Positions 17,147-25,322 of a stretch of 46,721 nucleotides of DNA are shown here, piece after piece. The DNA lies in NCBI GenBank assembly GCA_003023365.1, contig PXTG01000020.1, positions 1-46,721 on the forward strand. Direction: 5' to 3'. Within the stretch, counting starts at the first letter, position 1, and the number at the start of each line of letters is the position of its first letter. Made by a program: the position numbers and the translations under genes. Source of the DNA: Bacteroidetes bacterium QH_7_62_13. Lineage in GTDB: Bacteria; Bacteroidota; Rhodothermia; Rhodothermales; Salinibacteraceae. Below the pieces are notes generated by a model. The model was not told the origin of the DNA. It searched no databases and was given only the letters and a program-made list of their open reading frames with translations.

Positions 17147-17965
17147 CTAAAGCGTCAACCCCTCGTAGGCCGCGGTACACTCAATGCCGTGTGTTTCCAG
17201 TCGTTTTCGGGCGTCCTCCTGCATCGCGTCCAAAGCCTCATCGCTGCGCTCGGGGTCGTGGTGGAAGAACGCGAGGTGACCGACCTCGGCCTCCTGTGCG
17301 AGTCGGCATACGTCGCGAAGCACACTATGTCCCCACCCTGACTTTTCGGGCATGTCTTCCAGGACGTACTGTGCGTCGTGGACGAGCACGTCGGCCCCGG
17401 AACAGAACGATTGAAGCTCCTCAAACGGGGCCGCGGCGTTCCCCGGCGGATCGATTTCATTATCGGGAATGTGGACTACCGACCGGCCCTCAAGCGAGAG
17501 GCGATATCCGTAGGCGCCACCAGGGTGATTGACGACGCGGCGTGTGAGATCGAAGCCCTCGTCGTTCAGATACGCGACCCCGTCCGATTCGACACGATGA
17601 ATGGTGGCCGGAATCTGGCTTGGCTCTAGCGGAAAATGGAACCCGTCGAACCGTTCCAGTAGGGACCAAGTGGTTCCTTCGTAGTGATGATCGAGAAGGT
17701 GAATAGTGCGGTCCTCCTCGTAGAGCGGCTTAAAGAACGGGAAGCCCTCAACGTGGTCGCTGTGGACGTGCGTGAGCACAATGTAGATCTCCTTCTCCGT
17801 TCCCAAAAGCTCGTGCCCGAGCGAGCGGATGCCCGTTCCGGCGTCGATAATGACGATGCGGTCTTCCGCCTCGATGCTCAGGCATGACGTGTTGCCCCCG
17901 TAACGCGTATTCTTCGGGTCCGGCGCCGGAATTGAGCCCCGCACCCCCCAACAGGTGATCTGCAT
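17147..17965 (-). CDS. MBL-fold metal-dependent hydrolase
   Basis: The 272-residue metallo-beta-lactamase-fold protein starts MQITCWGVRGSIPAPDP. RYGGNTSCLSIE follows, a phrase shared with cyclic-nucleotide phosphodiesterase-like and PhnP-like members of the superfamily. The metal site THVHSDHVEG (HxHxDH) lies near residue 66. Later ligands are in VVHIPDNE, DVLVHDAQY and GHLAFFHHDPERSDE. Substrate cannot be told from the sequence; a phosphodiester is likely. The start was set at 17965, though the frame is open to 18016. There is no signal peptide. Confidence 0.9.
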   Translation of the reverse strand: MQITCWGVRGSIPAPDPKNTRYGGNTSCLSIEAEDRIVIIDAGTGIRSLGHELLGTEKEIYIVLTHVHSDHVEGFPFFKPLYEEDRTIHLLDHHYEGTTWSLLERFDGFHFPLEPSQIPATIHRVESDGVAYLNDEGFDLTRRVVNHPGGAYGYRLSLEGRSVVHIPDNEIDPPGNAAAPFEELQSFCSGADVLVHDAQYVLEDMPEKSGWGHSVLRDVCRLAQEAEVGHLAFFHHDPERSDEALDAMQEDARKRLETHGIECTAAYEGLTL

Positions 17966-18438
17966 GGTAGGAGACCGTAATCGTAGTTCTTCAAACTGCT
18001 GAGATGAGCGCTTCAACGCCGAAGTCGGGGAACGGCGACCGTGAAAACCAGAGAAGGCCGAGCGTCGCTACGGGAGAGAGTATTGCCCGGAGGCAACGTC
18101 GGAGAGGGTGCGCGTGGAGGAGAAAGATATTCTACGGAGTCGCGTCCGGTGTGTATGAGGGGAGACGTTTCATCCGAGCCGGGTAGAGAGCGAGAGAGAG
18201 GTTGGGACGTTCGTTCGGCCGAGCGACGACGGATCGGGCTCCGTAGAGCCTCCATGACATTTTTTCCAAACATAAGGGCCACGCTGAGCAAAGCAAATCG
18301 GTAGGCCAATCGAGACGTGTACCGCCCAGTGATCCGAGATGGCGCTTAACGACGAGAGCTCATGCGCGCTGTATTGCCCATTCGCGATGTATAGAAGGTC
18401 TCGGAGAATCAGCTGGGTCCCTGGAGAAGGACGGATGG
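17966..18438. other. 473-bp region without a supported gene
   Basis: Overlapping open frames exist on both strands, but none has protein-like composition. It lies upstream of the MBL gene (minus) and just past the end of the broken arginine deiminase gene. It may be partly decayed sequence. A GA-rich low-complexity patch is seen near 18185-18200. Confidence 0.45.
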
Positions 18439-19648
18439 TCAATTGCCCGTCGGGTTCGGGTGGCGAGCTACGGGAAGCGTCATACACCGAGGACCGCCCC
18501 GTCCCCGGGACAATTCGGTACCGGCCAACTGGATGGCGACCTTCTCCGAAGCGGGGTCGAAGGATCCGGATTCGTAGTAGGAAAGGAAGCTCTCGGCGGA
18601 CACGATCCGGTATCCATGGTCCTGGAGTCGGTCAAAAGTGCGGCGGTTGCGCTCGTACCCGAGGATTGCGCCCGGCGCCGCAGCAAAGACGTTGGCGCCG
18701 TCCGTCCACTGCTCGCGTTCCTGGTGCAGACGATCGGCCCCCCCGCAGGGGATGAAGGTCAGGTCGCGGTCAAGCAGGTCGTTGAGGGCGTCCCGAAGGT
18801 TGCGCCGCATGTCGGTAACGAACGGTGGGGGACGCGAAGGTGAATACCGTATCCAAGTGCATAGTAGAGCGCCGCTTCGGGAGGTCGACTGCCAGAACGT
18901 GTTCAACCGACGTACGCTCGAACAACTCGTGGGCAATAGCCATGATGGCTCCGAACGAGGTGCGCTCCGAGTGACCGATGAGCACCGTTTCGGGGCTCGC
19001 TACGAGAAGGTCGCCCCCCTCGAACGTGACCCCTGGCGGAAGCTCAATAATCTTGTCGCTGTGGGGGGCGAATCGGGGATGGTAGTTGAGCACTGCATTA
19101 ATAATGATACTTTCCCGCGTCCGGGCCACAGTAGCGGCGTGGCTCAGGATGATGTGGTCGTGGACGACCGCCGCCAGGTCGCGGGTAAACATGAGGTTGG
19201 GCACGGGCTGTACCTTGATGGGCAGCTCCGATTCCCCGGTCAGGGCGAACGTCTTCAACTCCTCCGGCGAAAGCTCCTTTAGGTCCTTCTCGACAGCTCC
19301 CAGGTTCTGCTCCGGCAGACTGCGGCACAACTTTTCGACGAATGCGTGGCGGGCGTCTTGTTTCTGGAACGTTTCCGAAAGCAATTCGCCGATTTGCAGT
19401 ACCGTATCGGGGCGACCCACAATTTTTTCAAAGACCGAGCACATGAGAAGGTGCTCCTTGCGGGCGTGTCCCAGGAAGAGAATATCGTCGAAGAGTAATT
19501 CCGCCCGGTTGTCGGGGGCCACGAGCTCCATCTCCTGTCCCGGCGTATGCACGATCACCTGCTCTAACAAGTGCGCCTCCGCAGGAATGCCGTAGACAGA
19601 TTCGGTCTGTTCGGTCGGGGGAGCGCTGGGCGCGGAGGGCGTGGACAC
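18439..19648 (-). pseudogene. arcA: arginine deiminase, broken by a frameshift and probable internal deletion
   Basis: The N-terminal frame (19648 to about 18840) encodes MSTPSAPSAPPTEQTESVYG and continues through NLMFTRD, VTFEGGDLLV and TMHLDTVFTFASP. The rest continues in the next frame from PPFVTDMRRNLRDALND (from about 18842) through FIPCGGADRLHQEREQW to the active-site cysteine in RGGPRCMTLPVARH. Together they hold the catalytic Asp, Glu, His and Cys of arginine deiminase, which turns arginine into citrulline and ammonia. The frames meet at a run of five C (minus strand). Between MHLDTVFTF and the following TGG/CGG motif only about 24 residues remain where classical enzymes have about 48. 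This suggests a deletion as well as a shift. Without correction the product would stop after 292 residues and lack the nucleophile. No other arginine-pathway gene is in the window. Confidence 0.85.
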
Positions 19649-19721
19649 GGCGGGGGTAGGACGGGTGAAGGAAAAGCGACAATTTAAATCCGTATTCCTG
19701 GAATCTCGGCGTCAAGTGAGA

Positions 19722-19751
19722 AAAAAACCAGGATGGGTGCCTAAGAACCCG
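19722..19751 (-). terminator. candidate terminator after the small membrane protein gene
   Basis: On the minus strand GGGT pairs with ACCC over an 8-nt loop (about 19735-19750), followed by a run of seven T at about 19724-19730. It lies 70 bp past the stop of the 61-residue membrane protein gene and ahead of arcA. The stem is short, so efficiency is doubtful. Confidence 0.35.
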
Positions 19752-19817
19752 AAAAAACCCCGAATCGATCCCTTGGTAGCAGAGTGACCGTCCGGTACTG
19801 TCATGCCAAACCCCTCG

Positions 19818-20003
19818 TCACTCCTGGAAGCCGTCCAGAATCTGCAGGAGGAAGAGGACGACGAGCACGACGGCCCCTCCCTTGAGTAAGAGCCAGAGGA
19901 GCGAGCTCGCCACGTCCACCAGTATCCCAAGCAGGCTGAGGCCGATGAGGGCAATGACGCCGTAGATGAGCCAACGAAGTACGGTTTGAAGGTCGAGGTC
20001 CAT
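19818..20003 (-). CDS. small membrane protein, 61 residues
   Basis: I do not recognise a family. The protein MDLDLQTVLRWLIYGVIALI is followed by two long hydrophobic stretches (about 11-32 and 36-56) broken by a short polar spot (DVASSLLWLLLKGG), so it likely crosses the membrane twice as a hairpin. It ends LLQILDGFQE. The leader AAGAGAAAAATGG-type region is upstream on the plus sequence only, and no ribosome-binding site is evident. It lies between arcA and truA on the same strand but is separated from both by more than 100 bp. Confidence 0.75.
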   Translation of the reverse strand: MDLDLQTVLRWLIYGVIALIGLSLLGILVDVASSLLWLLLKGGAVVLVVLFLLQILDGFQE

Positions 20004-20111
20004 AGAGGGAAGAGAAAAATGGAAAGAAAGCGATCAGGACACTCCCTTTTCAGCTAGATAACGGGTGCCGATCCCGTAAGTGTTACAGTCCGCCGGAAGA
20101 TGCTTGATCCA

Positions 20112-20894
20112 TCAGTCCGTTGAGGGGGGCGTCACCGGTCTGACGCCGAGAACAGGCGTTTCGTAGCAGACCCTTTCTAGCACGAGTCCGTCGGGTGCGA
20201 GGGAGGGTCCGGCCGCGCGGCGGTCTTGGGCGGCGAGCACGTCGGGTAGGCTGTCGGCCGGTCGTTTGCCGCGTCCAATTTCGACGAGCGTACCCATGAT
20301 GGCCCGCACCATGCCGTGAAGAAATCGCGTCCCTGCCACTTCAAAGCGTCCAAAACCGCGCCGCTTCTCCGATACCCAGCGGGCGTGAGTAAGCGTGCAC
20401 ACGCGATTCTCTGTGTCGGATTGGGTGAGGCAAAAGGAGCCGAAGTGTTGGGTGCCCAGAAGATCCGGCGTGGCCGCCCGCATCCGTGCGAGGTCGGGGA
20501 CGGGGCGGAGTTGGGTGCGGGTCCGTCGCTCCAGCGCACTGGGTTGAGTGTGTACACGGTAGTGATACCGGCGGCGCCGGGCATCGTAGCGGGCGTGGAA
20601 ATCGTCGGGAGCCCGTTCGATCCGCCGCACGGCCACAGCGTCCGGTGTCAGGCCGTTGAGGGAGCCGCGCAATTGGTAAGGGGCTCTCGCCGCCGACAGA
20701 TCGACGTGAGCCACCTGTCTGCGGGCGTGCACCCCCGCGTCCGTCCGCCCGGACCCCGTAACGCGGCAGGCCTCGGACGTGATGGTCTCGACCGCCTCTT
20801 CGAGCGCGCCCTGCACCGTGAGCACGTCTGGTTGGATCTGCCACCCGTGGAAGTCGGTTCCATCGTATTCGACGAGCATTCGGTAGCGAGGCAT
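20112..20894 (-). CDS. truA: tRNA pseudouridine(38-40) synthase
   Basis: TruA changes uridines 38-40 in the anticodon stem-loop of tRNAs to pseudouridine. The 260-residue protein begins [20 protein letters not shown], the standard family start. The catalytic Asp lies in [17 protein letters not shown] near residue 56. Further motifs are [34 protein letters not shown] and the terminal [13 protein letters not shown]. Length is typical. The frame stays open upstream through a simple repeat that would encode a His/Pro/Ser-rich nonsense extension, so the start at 20894 is preferred. It diverges from aroK. Confidence 0.95.
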   Translation of the reverse strand: MPRYRMLVEYDGTDFHGWQIQPDVLTVQGALEEAVETITSEACRVTGSGRTDAGVHARRQVAHVDLSAARAPYQLRGSLNGLTPDAVAVRRIERAPDDFHARYDARRRRYHYRVHTQPSALERRTRTQLRPVPDLARMRAATPDLLGTQHFGSFCLTQSDTENRVCTLTHARWVSEKRRGFGRFEVAGTRFLHGMVRAIMGTLVEIGRGKRPADSLPDVLAAQDRRAAGPSLAPDGLVLERVCYETPVLGVRPVTPPSTD

Positions 20895-20965
20895 GTGGGG
20901 TGTGGGAGCGTGGGAGCGTGGGTGAGAGAGTGTGTGGGTGAGAGAGTGTGGGGGCGTGGGAGTGA
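20895..20965. repeat. GT/GA-rich tandem repeats in the truA-aroK divergent region
   Basis: A 16-bp unit TGGGTGAGAGAGTGTG is duplicated exactly at 20919-20934 and 20935-20950. Next to it TGGGAGCG is duplicated at 20903-20910 and 20911-20918. The whole stretch is nearly free of C on the plus strand, so the truA leader is pyrimidine-rich with almost no G. It may be a slippage-prone spacer that alters promoter distance. Confidence 0.85.
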
Positions 20966-21031
20966 GTTGCTCCACGGATGGTATTCAGGTCTCAAAATCC
21001 AATATCCGAACTCCAAATTCCAAAATCGAGA

Positions 21032-21571
21032 ATGCGTATTTACCTGACCGGATTCATGGCGAGTGGAAAATCGACCGTCGGCCCCAACGTGGCGGCGCGG
21101 CTCGGCTGTACGTTTCTCGACCTCGACCGCCTGATTGCGGTGCACGACAGGCGATCCATTCCCCAGATTTTTGCGCAGGACGGAGAGGCGCGATTTCGCG
21201 AACTCGAAACGAACGCCCTGCATCAAACGGCTAACCGCGACGACCTCGTGGTGGCGCTGGGCGGCGGCGCGCTCGTGGACGACGACAATCGGGCCTTCGC
21301 CAAGGAGCACGGCCGCATCGTCTACTTGAAGGTCGATCCCGATACGGTCCTTGACCGTGTGGTCGACGAGGCCGACCGGCGCCCCCTGCTCCAGGACGAG
21401 GACGGTACGCCGCTTCCGAGACAGCAGATGCGCGAGCGAATCGAGCGGATGCTTGAGGAACGATCTCCCGCCTACACCGACGCGCATGCTACGGTGGATG
21501 CCAGATCCTCAGTCTCTAGTGTCGTCGATGCCGTGACCGATACGATTCGCCGGAATGGATGGGATGAATAG
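21032..21571 (+). CDS. aroK: shikimate kinase
   Basis: Shikimate kinase phosphorylates shikimate with ATP in the chorismate pathway. The 179-residue protein begins MRIYLTGFMASGKSTVGPNV with the Walker A loop GFMASGKST. The shikimate-binding motif FLDLDRLI lies near 31-38 and REL in ARFRELE, and VVALGGGALVDD carries the GGG substrate loop near 75-85. The lid Arg is in DRRPLLQ. The start at 21032 was chosen over the open frame from 20978, which runs through an AT-rich repeat. Its stop is 6 bp from the stop of rnhB on the other strand. Confidence 0.94.
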   Translation: MRIYLTGFMASGKSTVGPNVAARLGCTFLDLDRLIAVHDRRSIPQIFAQDGEARFRELETNALHQTANRDDLVVALGGGALVDDDNRAFAKEHGRIVYLKVDPDTVLDRVVDEADRRPLLQDEDGTPLPRQQMRERIERMLEERSPAYTDAHATVDARSSVSSVVDAVTDTIRRNGWDE

Positions 21572-21577
21572 GGGGGA

Positions 21578-22180
21578 TTACTCTCGAAGAAGCGTAAATG
21601 ATTGTCGATGATGAGGCGTAGCGCCGTGCTCGGCGATGGCCTCGTAGTGCTGCTGCGTGGGGTAGCCCACGTTCGTATCCCAGCCATACCCGGGGTGCTC
21701 CTCGTGGAGTTCTCGCATGCTGGCATCCCGCTCCGTCTTGGCGAGGATGGAGGCGGCGGCGATGGACTGACTCGTGGCGTCGCCCTGCACGACCGTCTCG
21801 TACGGCCACGGGGCGTCGGTGAGCGTGCGGTCCCACTGGTTCCCGTCGATGAGCAGAAAGTCCGGGGGCGGCTGGCAGTCGGTGGCGGCCCGGCGCATGG
21901 CTTTCAGGGCCGCCTGGAGGATGTTGATCTCGTCGATCTCCTCGGGCGAGCACCGGGCAATGGCGTGGGTGATCGCCGTCTCCTCGATCTGCTCGCGGGC
22001 GTCCAGACGCTCGGCCTCCGTGAGCGCCTTGCTGTCCTGGATGATCGGGAGCTCGGTCTCGGGCGGCATCACGACGGCGGCGGCCACCACCGGCCCGGCC
22101 AGGCAGCCGCGCCCGGCCTCGTCGAGCCCTGCAATGCGCTCGTAGCCGTCGGCCCAGAGACGACGCTCGCATTCAAGCAT
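21578..22180 (-). CDS. rnhB: ribonuclease HII
   Basis: RNase HII cuts RNA embedded in DNA duplexes and starts ribonucleotide removal. The 200-residue protein starts MLECERRLWADGYERIAGLD, with the catalytic DEAGRG at about 20-25. Other motifs are DSKALTEAERL, LLIDGNQ and QGDATSQSIAAASILAKTERD. The end has PGYGWDTNVGYPTQQHYEAI, matching the family C-terminus. All four acidic catalytic residues appear present. The frame is open to 22216, but the start at 22180 fits the family. It follows the MurF-like gene by 93 bp on the same strand. Confidence 0.95.
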   Translation of the reverse strand: MLECERRLWADGYERIAGLDEAGRGCLAGPVVAAAVVMPPETELPIIQDSKALTEAERLDAREQIEETAITHAIARCSPEEIDEINILQAALKAMRRAATDCQPPPDFLLIDGNQWDRTLTDAPWPYETVVQGDATSQSIAAASILAKTERDASMRELHEEHPGYGWDTNVGYPTQQHYEAIAEHGATPHHRQSFTLLRE

Positions 22181-22235
22181 GGTACCGTGGTGAAAAGAAG
22201 GAAGGCGGCGGAGCATACCCTACGGAACGACGGCC

Positions 22236-22270
22236 CCAATCCCAATTCCCCAATCCAAATTCCACACGCC
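22236..22270. repeat. degenerate CCAAT/AATTCC repeat tract between rnhB and the MurF-like gene
   Basis: The tract is built of short C-rich units (CCCAATCCCAATTCCCCAAT then CCAAATTCCACACG). A similar tract (AAATCCAATATCCGAACTCC then AAATTCCAAAATCG) lies at about 20994-21029 just ahead of aroK. Both contain TCCAAATTCCA. They look like two copies of one short interspersed repeat family. Confidence 0.5.
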
Positions 22271-22273
22271 CAA

Positions 22274-23815
22274 TCAATACTGGTCGGGGAGGTCGTTTTC
22301 GTAGAGGACCACGTCGCCGGACTGTAGGTGCTGCTTCAAGAAATCCTGGGCCTCGAAGAGGGAGGAGAACACCTTGATTCGCTCCTCGGGATACGCTGCC
22401 TCGGTGAGGCCCTCGCGGATGGCCTCCGTCTGCTCGTCGCCGACGAGGACGGCGAGGTCGATGTCGTGCTCGGCGATGTGCGCGCCAAGTGCCTTGTTTT
22501 CGGTCCACTGCCGTTCGCCCATCTCCACCATGCCCGGCGTCACGATAACGCGTCGGGCTCCGTTCATCTGTCCAAGAATCTCCACGGCATTCCGGGCCCC
22601 TACCGGATTGGAGTTAAAGGCGTCGTCGATGATGGTGACGTCCCCGCGCCTGCGGAGTTGAAGGCGGTGCTCGATGGGCTCGAGGCGATTGGCGGCGTGC
22701 GCCATCTGCCGCAGGCGCAACCCCATGCTTCGCCCCACCGCCACGGCGAGCAGCACATTGGTCACGTTGTGCTTGCCGAGCAGACTGATCTCGAAGGCTG
22801 CCTCCGTGCCGGTGTCGTCGCGGACGACGAAAGACGTGCCGTCTGTGTCGTAGCGCACGTCGTGGGCGGTGATGTCCGCCACTGAGTCGCCGGTGCTGGA
22901 GATTCGCCACACGGGGCCGTCTGTCCGTGCGGCCATCGCGTCTACGCGCTGGTCGTCGGCGTTCAGGACGGCCGGCCCGTCCGACGTCGTGTACTTGACG
23001 AGTTTGCCTTTTTCCTGCGCAATGGCGTCCTGAGACCCCATCGTTTCGAGATGGGCGACGCCAACGGTCGTGACGACCGACACGTCGGGCCGAGCGATGT
23101 CGCAGAGCTCGTCGATATCGCCGGGATAGCGAATGCCGTATTCCAGCACGAGCACCTGATGTTCGGGTTTCACGTCCTCGTTGACGGCGAGGCAGAGGCC
23201 CATTGGCGTGTTGTAGGAGCTGGGTGTCGCGTACACGTTGTATTTCTGCCGAAGCAGCTCGGCGAGGATGAATTTGGTGCTCGTCTTGCCGTAGGAGCCC
23301 GTGATGCCCACGATCGTGAGGTCCGGGCGGTTGCTCAGCCGTGTTCGGGCCTGTCGCTTGAAGCCGTCCTGGATGATGTTCTCGATTGGATGAGTGAGGC
23401 CCGCCCCGACCGCCACCCAGAGCGGCGCCCCGAGGTCCGTTACCAAGAAGCCAAGGAGATACCAGAAGACCCCGCTGGGGTCGCCGGTGTGCCATCCGTA
23501 GAAGGCGCCCAGGCCGAGTGGAAGGATCGCCACGAGCCCCGTCGCGACGGTGAGGCGCGTCATGCGGGCAGTGAAGGCCAGCGGTTTTTTCTCCTGAGTG
23601 CTGCGGTAGCGGCGGGACGAGATGAAGGCGGCCCCAACCACGTGAGACAGTCGGACGACCGCCGAGCGCACGTGATCGGAGAGCCAGCGGGCGTACCGAT
23701 CAAATTTGTAGGTTTCCAGCTGGAAGATGTGCAGGAAAAACCGAGTGCGCCGCGTGGCGCGCCAACCCGCAAACAGCGTGGCAATCGTGGCGAGAACGGT
23801 GAGGGTCGTGGTCAT
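22274..23815 (-). CDS. membrane-anchored MurF-like Mur ligase
   Basis: The 513-residue protein has a MurF-type ATPase and C-terminal domain: GITGSYGKTSTK (P-loop, near 172), LEYGIRYPGDIDEL, GVAHLETMGSQDAIAQEKGK, LLGKHNVTNVLLAVAVG, IIDDAFNSNPVGARNAVEIL and TPGMVEMGERQ. These match UDP-MurNAc-tripeptide:D-Ala-D-Ala ligase. The first 150 residues are not the usual UDP-binding domain. They form an N-terminal hydrophobic helix, a basic linker, and two to three membrane segments (about 90-145). It may therefore ligate a peptide or amino acid to a membrane-held substrate, or be an anchored MurF. I cannot tell which. It precedes rnhB on the same strand; the alpha/beta hydrolase gene lies 63 bp upstream. 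Confidence 0.85.
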   Translation of the reverse strand: MTTTLTVLATIATLFAGWRATRRTRFFLHIFQLETYKFDRYARWLSDHVRSAVVRLSHVVGAAFISSRRYRSTQEKKPLAFTARMTRLTVATGLVAILPLGLGAFYGWHTGDPSGVFWYLLGFLVTDLGAPLWVAVGAGLTHPIENIIQDGFKRQARTRLSNRPDLTIVGITGSYGKTSTKFILAELLRQKYNVYATPSSYNTPMGLCLAVNEDVKPEHQVLVLEYGIRYPGDIDELCDIARPDVSVVTTVGVAHLETMGSQDAIAQEKGKLVKYTTSDGPAVLNADDQRVDAMAARTDGPVWRISSTGDSVADITAHDVRYDTDGTSFVVRDDTGTEAAFEISLLGKHNVTNVLLAVAVGRSMGLRLRQMAHAANRLEPIEHRLQLRRRGDVTIIDDAFNSNPVGARNAVEILGQMNGARRVIVTPGMVEMGERQWTENKALGAHIAEHDIDLAVLVGDEQTEAIREGLTEAAYPEERIKVFSSLFEAQDFLKQHLQSGDVVLYENDLPDQY

Positions 23816-23878
23816 CGTCTACGGGGTTAACCGCACGGAAAGAAACGTGAAGTGCGGTGATGCGGCCGAGTCGCCGAA

Positions 23879-24655
23879 TCACGTATTCTCCAGAAAATGG
23901 CGGGTGGCCGAGGCGACGGTCTCGAAGTCGTCGAGGTGGCCGTAGTGCCCCGCCCCCTCCAGCTCCACGAGCCCGCAGTCGTCGACGGCGTTTTCGATCA
24001 TCTGCATCTGGCGGCGCGAGATTGCCTCGTCTTCCGTACCCCAAAACAGAAGGGTGGGTACTTGAATACGTTCGAGGGTTCCATTTAGGTGGTGATTTAC
24101 CGTTTTGACAAACGTTTCACGCATGACCCCGGAGAGGGTATTGTAGTCCGACGAGCCCAGTAGACGCCACACGAGCGAATGGCGAAGCCAGTCCAGCGCC
24201 GGTTCGCGGAGGGGGGACGGGAGCGCCTCAAACGGCGTCTTCAGCAGGTTGGCCATTCCCGACCGAATGTGGTAACCCAACGAGCGCTCAGGTCGCACGC
24301 CGGACGGACTGATGAGTACGAGGCGGTCGATCACGTCGGCGATTTCGGGTGTGGCGGCCATATACAGGCCGATTCGGCCCCCATTCGAGTGCCCGATAAT
24401 GGTGACCGTCTCCTGTATTTCGTCCCTCACGTACGCCTGAAGGAGGGTGGCGTGAGACGGAACGCCCCAGGGGGCGGGCGGAGGCGGAGAGGCGCCGTGT
24501 CCGGGTAGGTCCACGGCATGGGTCCGGTACGCGTCCGACAGGGTGTCGGCAAGGGAAGCCATGTTTTGGGCGTTGCTTCCCCATCCGTGCAGGAAGAGAA
24601 GAGGGGGGGCGTGAAGAGGACCGTGAACCTGAACGTTCAGGTCTTGGTACGTCAC
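23879..24655 (-). CDS. alpha/beta hydrolase
   Basis: The 258-residue serine hydrolase has the oxyanion loop LLFLHGWGSNAQNMA, the nucleophile elbow TIIGHSNGGRIGLYMA (GHSNGG, Ser near residue 95), an acid in FWGTEDEAISRRQ and the His in EGAGHYGHLDDFE. No lid or signal peptide marks a substrate, so it could be an esterase or C-C hydrolase. Two GTG starts are possible: 24655 (chosen, gives VTYQDLNVQVHGP) and 24745, which would add 30 less protein-like residues. It lies 63 bp upstream of the MurF-like gene and may be cotranscribed with it. Confidence 0.87.
   Translation of the reverse strand: MTYQDLNVQVHGPLHAPPLLFLHGWGSNAQNMASLADTLSDAYRTHAVDLPGHGASPPPPAPWGVPSHATLLQAYVRDEIQETVTIIGHSNGGRIGLYMAATPEIADVIDRLVLISPSGVRPERSLGYHIRSGMANLLKTPFEALPSPLREPALDWLRHSLVWRLLGSSDYNTLSGVMRETFVKTVNHHLNGTLERIQVPTLLFWGTEDEAISRRQMQMIENAVDDCGLVELEGAGHYGHLDDFETVASATRHFLENT
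24627..24642. promoter_or_regulatory. 16-bp perfect palindrome at the 5' end of the hydrolase gene
   Basis: ACCTGAACGTTCAGGT is a perfect palindrome. It lies just inside the chosen coding start. A related core, CTGAACGTTCGG, sits about 60 bp upstream at 24689-24700. The pair could be operator half sites around the start or coincidence. Confidence 0.35.
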
Positions 24656-25322
24656 GGAAGGGCAATGAGACGAGGAAACAGGGGGAAACTGAACGTTCGG
24701 GAAACCATCTGTTTGCGGCGGCGTTCCAGCGCGTGATTGTAGCACTCATCTTCTGGCTTCACGCCAGGTTTTCCACACCGTGGGTCGCTCCGGACCAGGT
24801 GTGAATCCCCTCACCGGCGTGAGGGCTTGTCAATCTCCGACGTCGGGTCGTAGATTGTGATGCTCTCTAATGTGCGATCCGGGGATTGTCACGGTCGATT
24901 TTCGAGAAGTAGTGTACGAAGTGGAAGAGATCGTCCTGGGAGCCGGGACGATGGCATCCCCGTCGAACGTCGTGCTCCCCTCCCGTTCAGCGTCGGGGGA
25001 CAAGCGCCCCCTTTCCCCGTCGGCAATTGTCGTTCGCCCCTGGGCGACCTCGGTTGGTCCCGATTGCCTTTTTACGATGAAGGGCGGTTCGGGGACGGTT
25101 CAGCACTCTTGGGTTTTCGAGAAGGGAGAGCACGTCCCGGGATCAACTCGGCCCAATCCTGCCGGGAGTTTTGCGTGCGCGAGTAACCGACGTTCAAGCC
25201 GCAGCCTGGCCGAACATGGGTACAGTATTTTCTTTGTAGCGTTTTTCTTTGTAGCGTATCGGCAGGTCCGTTCCCGTCCGGATCGGCGCCTGTCGGCTTC
25301 ATCACTCATCGCGTAACCGACT
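24656..25322. other. long divergent intergenic region ahead of rho, with hairpins
   Basis: Open frames here are short and not protein-like. Two adjacent stem-loops are clear: CACACC/GGTGTG (24774-24803) and CCCTCAC-cggc-GTGAGGG (24808-24825). A 15-bp tandem duplication lies at 25228-25257. With about 500 bp between the hairpins and the rho start, this may be a long rho leader; rho genes are often autoregulated by termination in the leader (known), which fits but is not shown. Confidence 0.5.
25228..25257. repeat. 15-bp perfect tandem duplication upstream of rho
   Basis: TTTTCTTTGTAGCGT occurs twice in direct contact (25228-25242 and 25243-25257), 65 bp before the rho start. The unit carries TTTG, a part of Bacteroidota promoter sequences, so the duplication may create two promoter-like elements (inference). 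Confidence 0.85.

Noticed and set aside
18013-18487. Overlapping open frames between the MBL gene and arcA
   Set aside because: Several frames overlap on both strands; none shows protein-like composition or a start with support.
20895-20975. N-terminal extension of TruA through the repeat
   Set aside because: It would add a His/Pro/Ser-rich string coded by simple repeats; the family start is at 20894.
24870-25316. Open frame of 148 codons before rho
   Set aside because: Composition is not protein-like, it overlaps hairpins and a tandem duplication, and no family is recognised.
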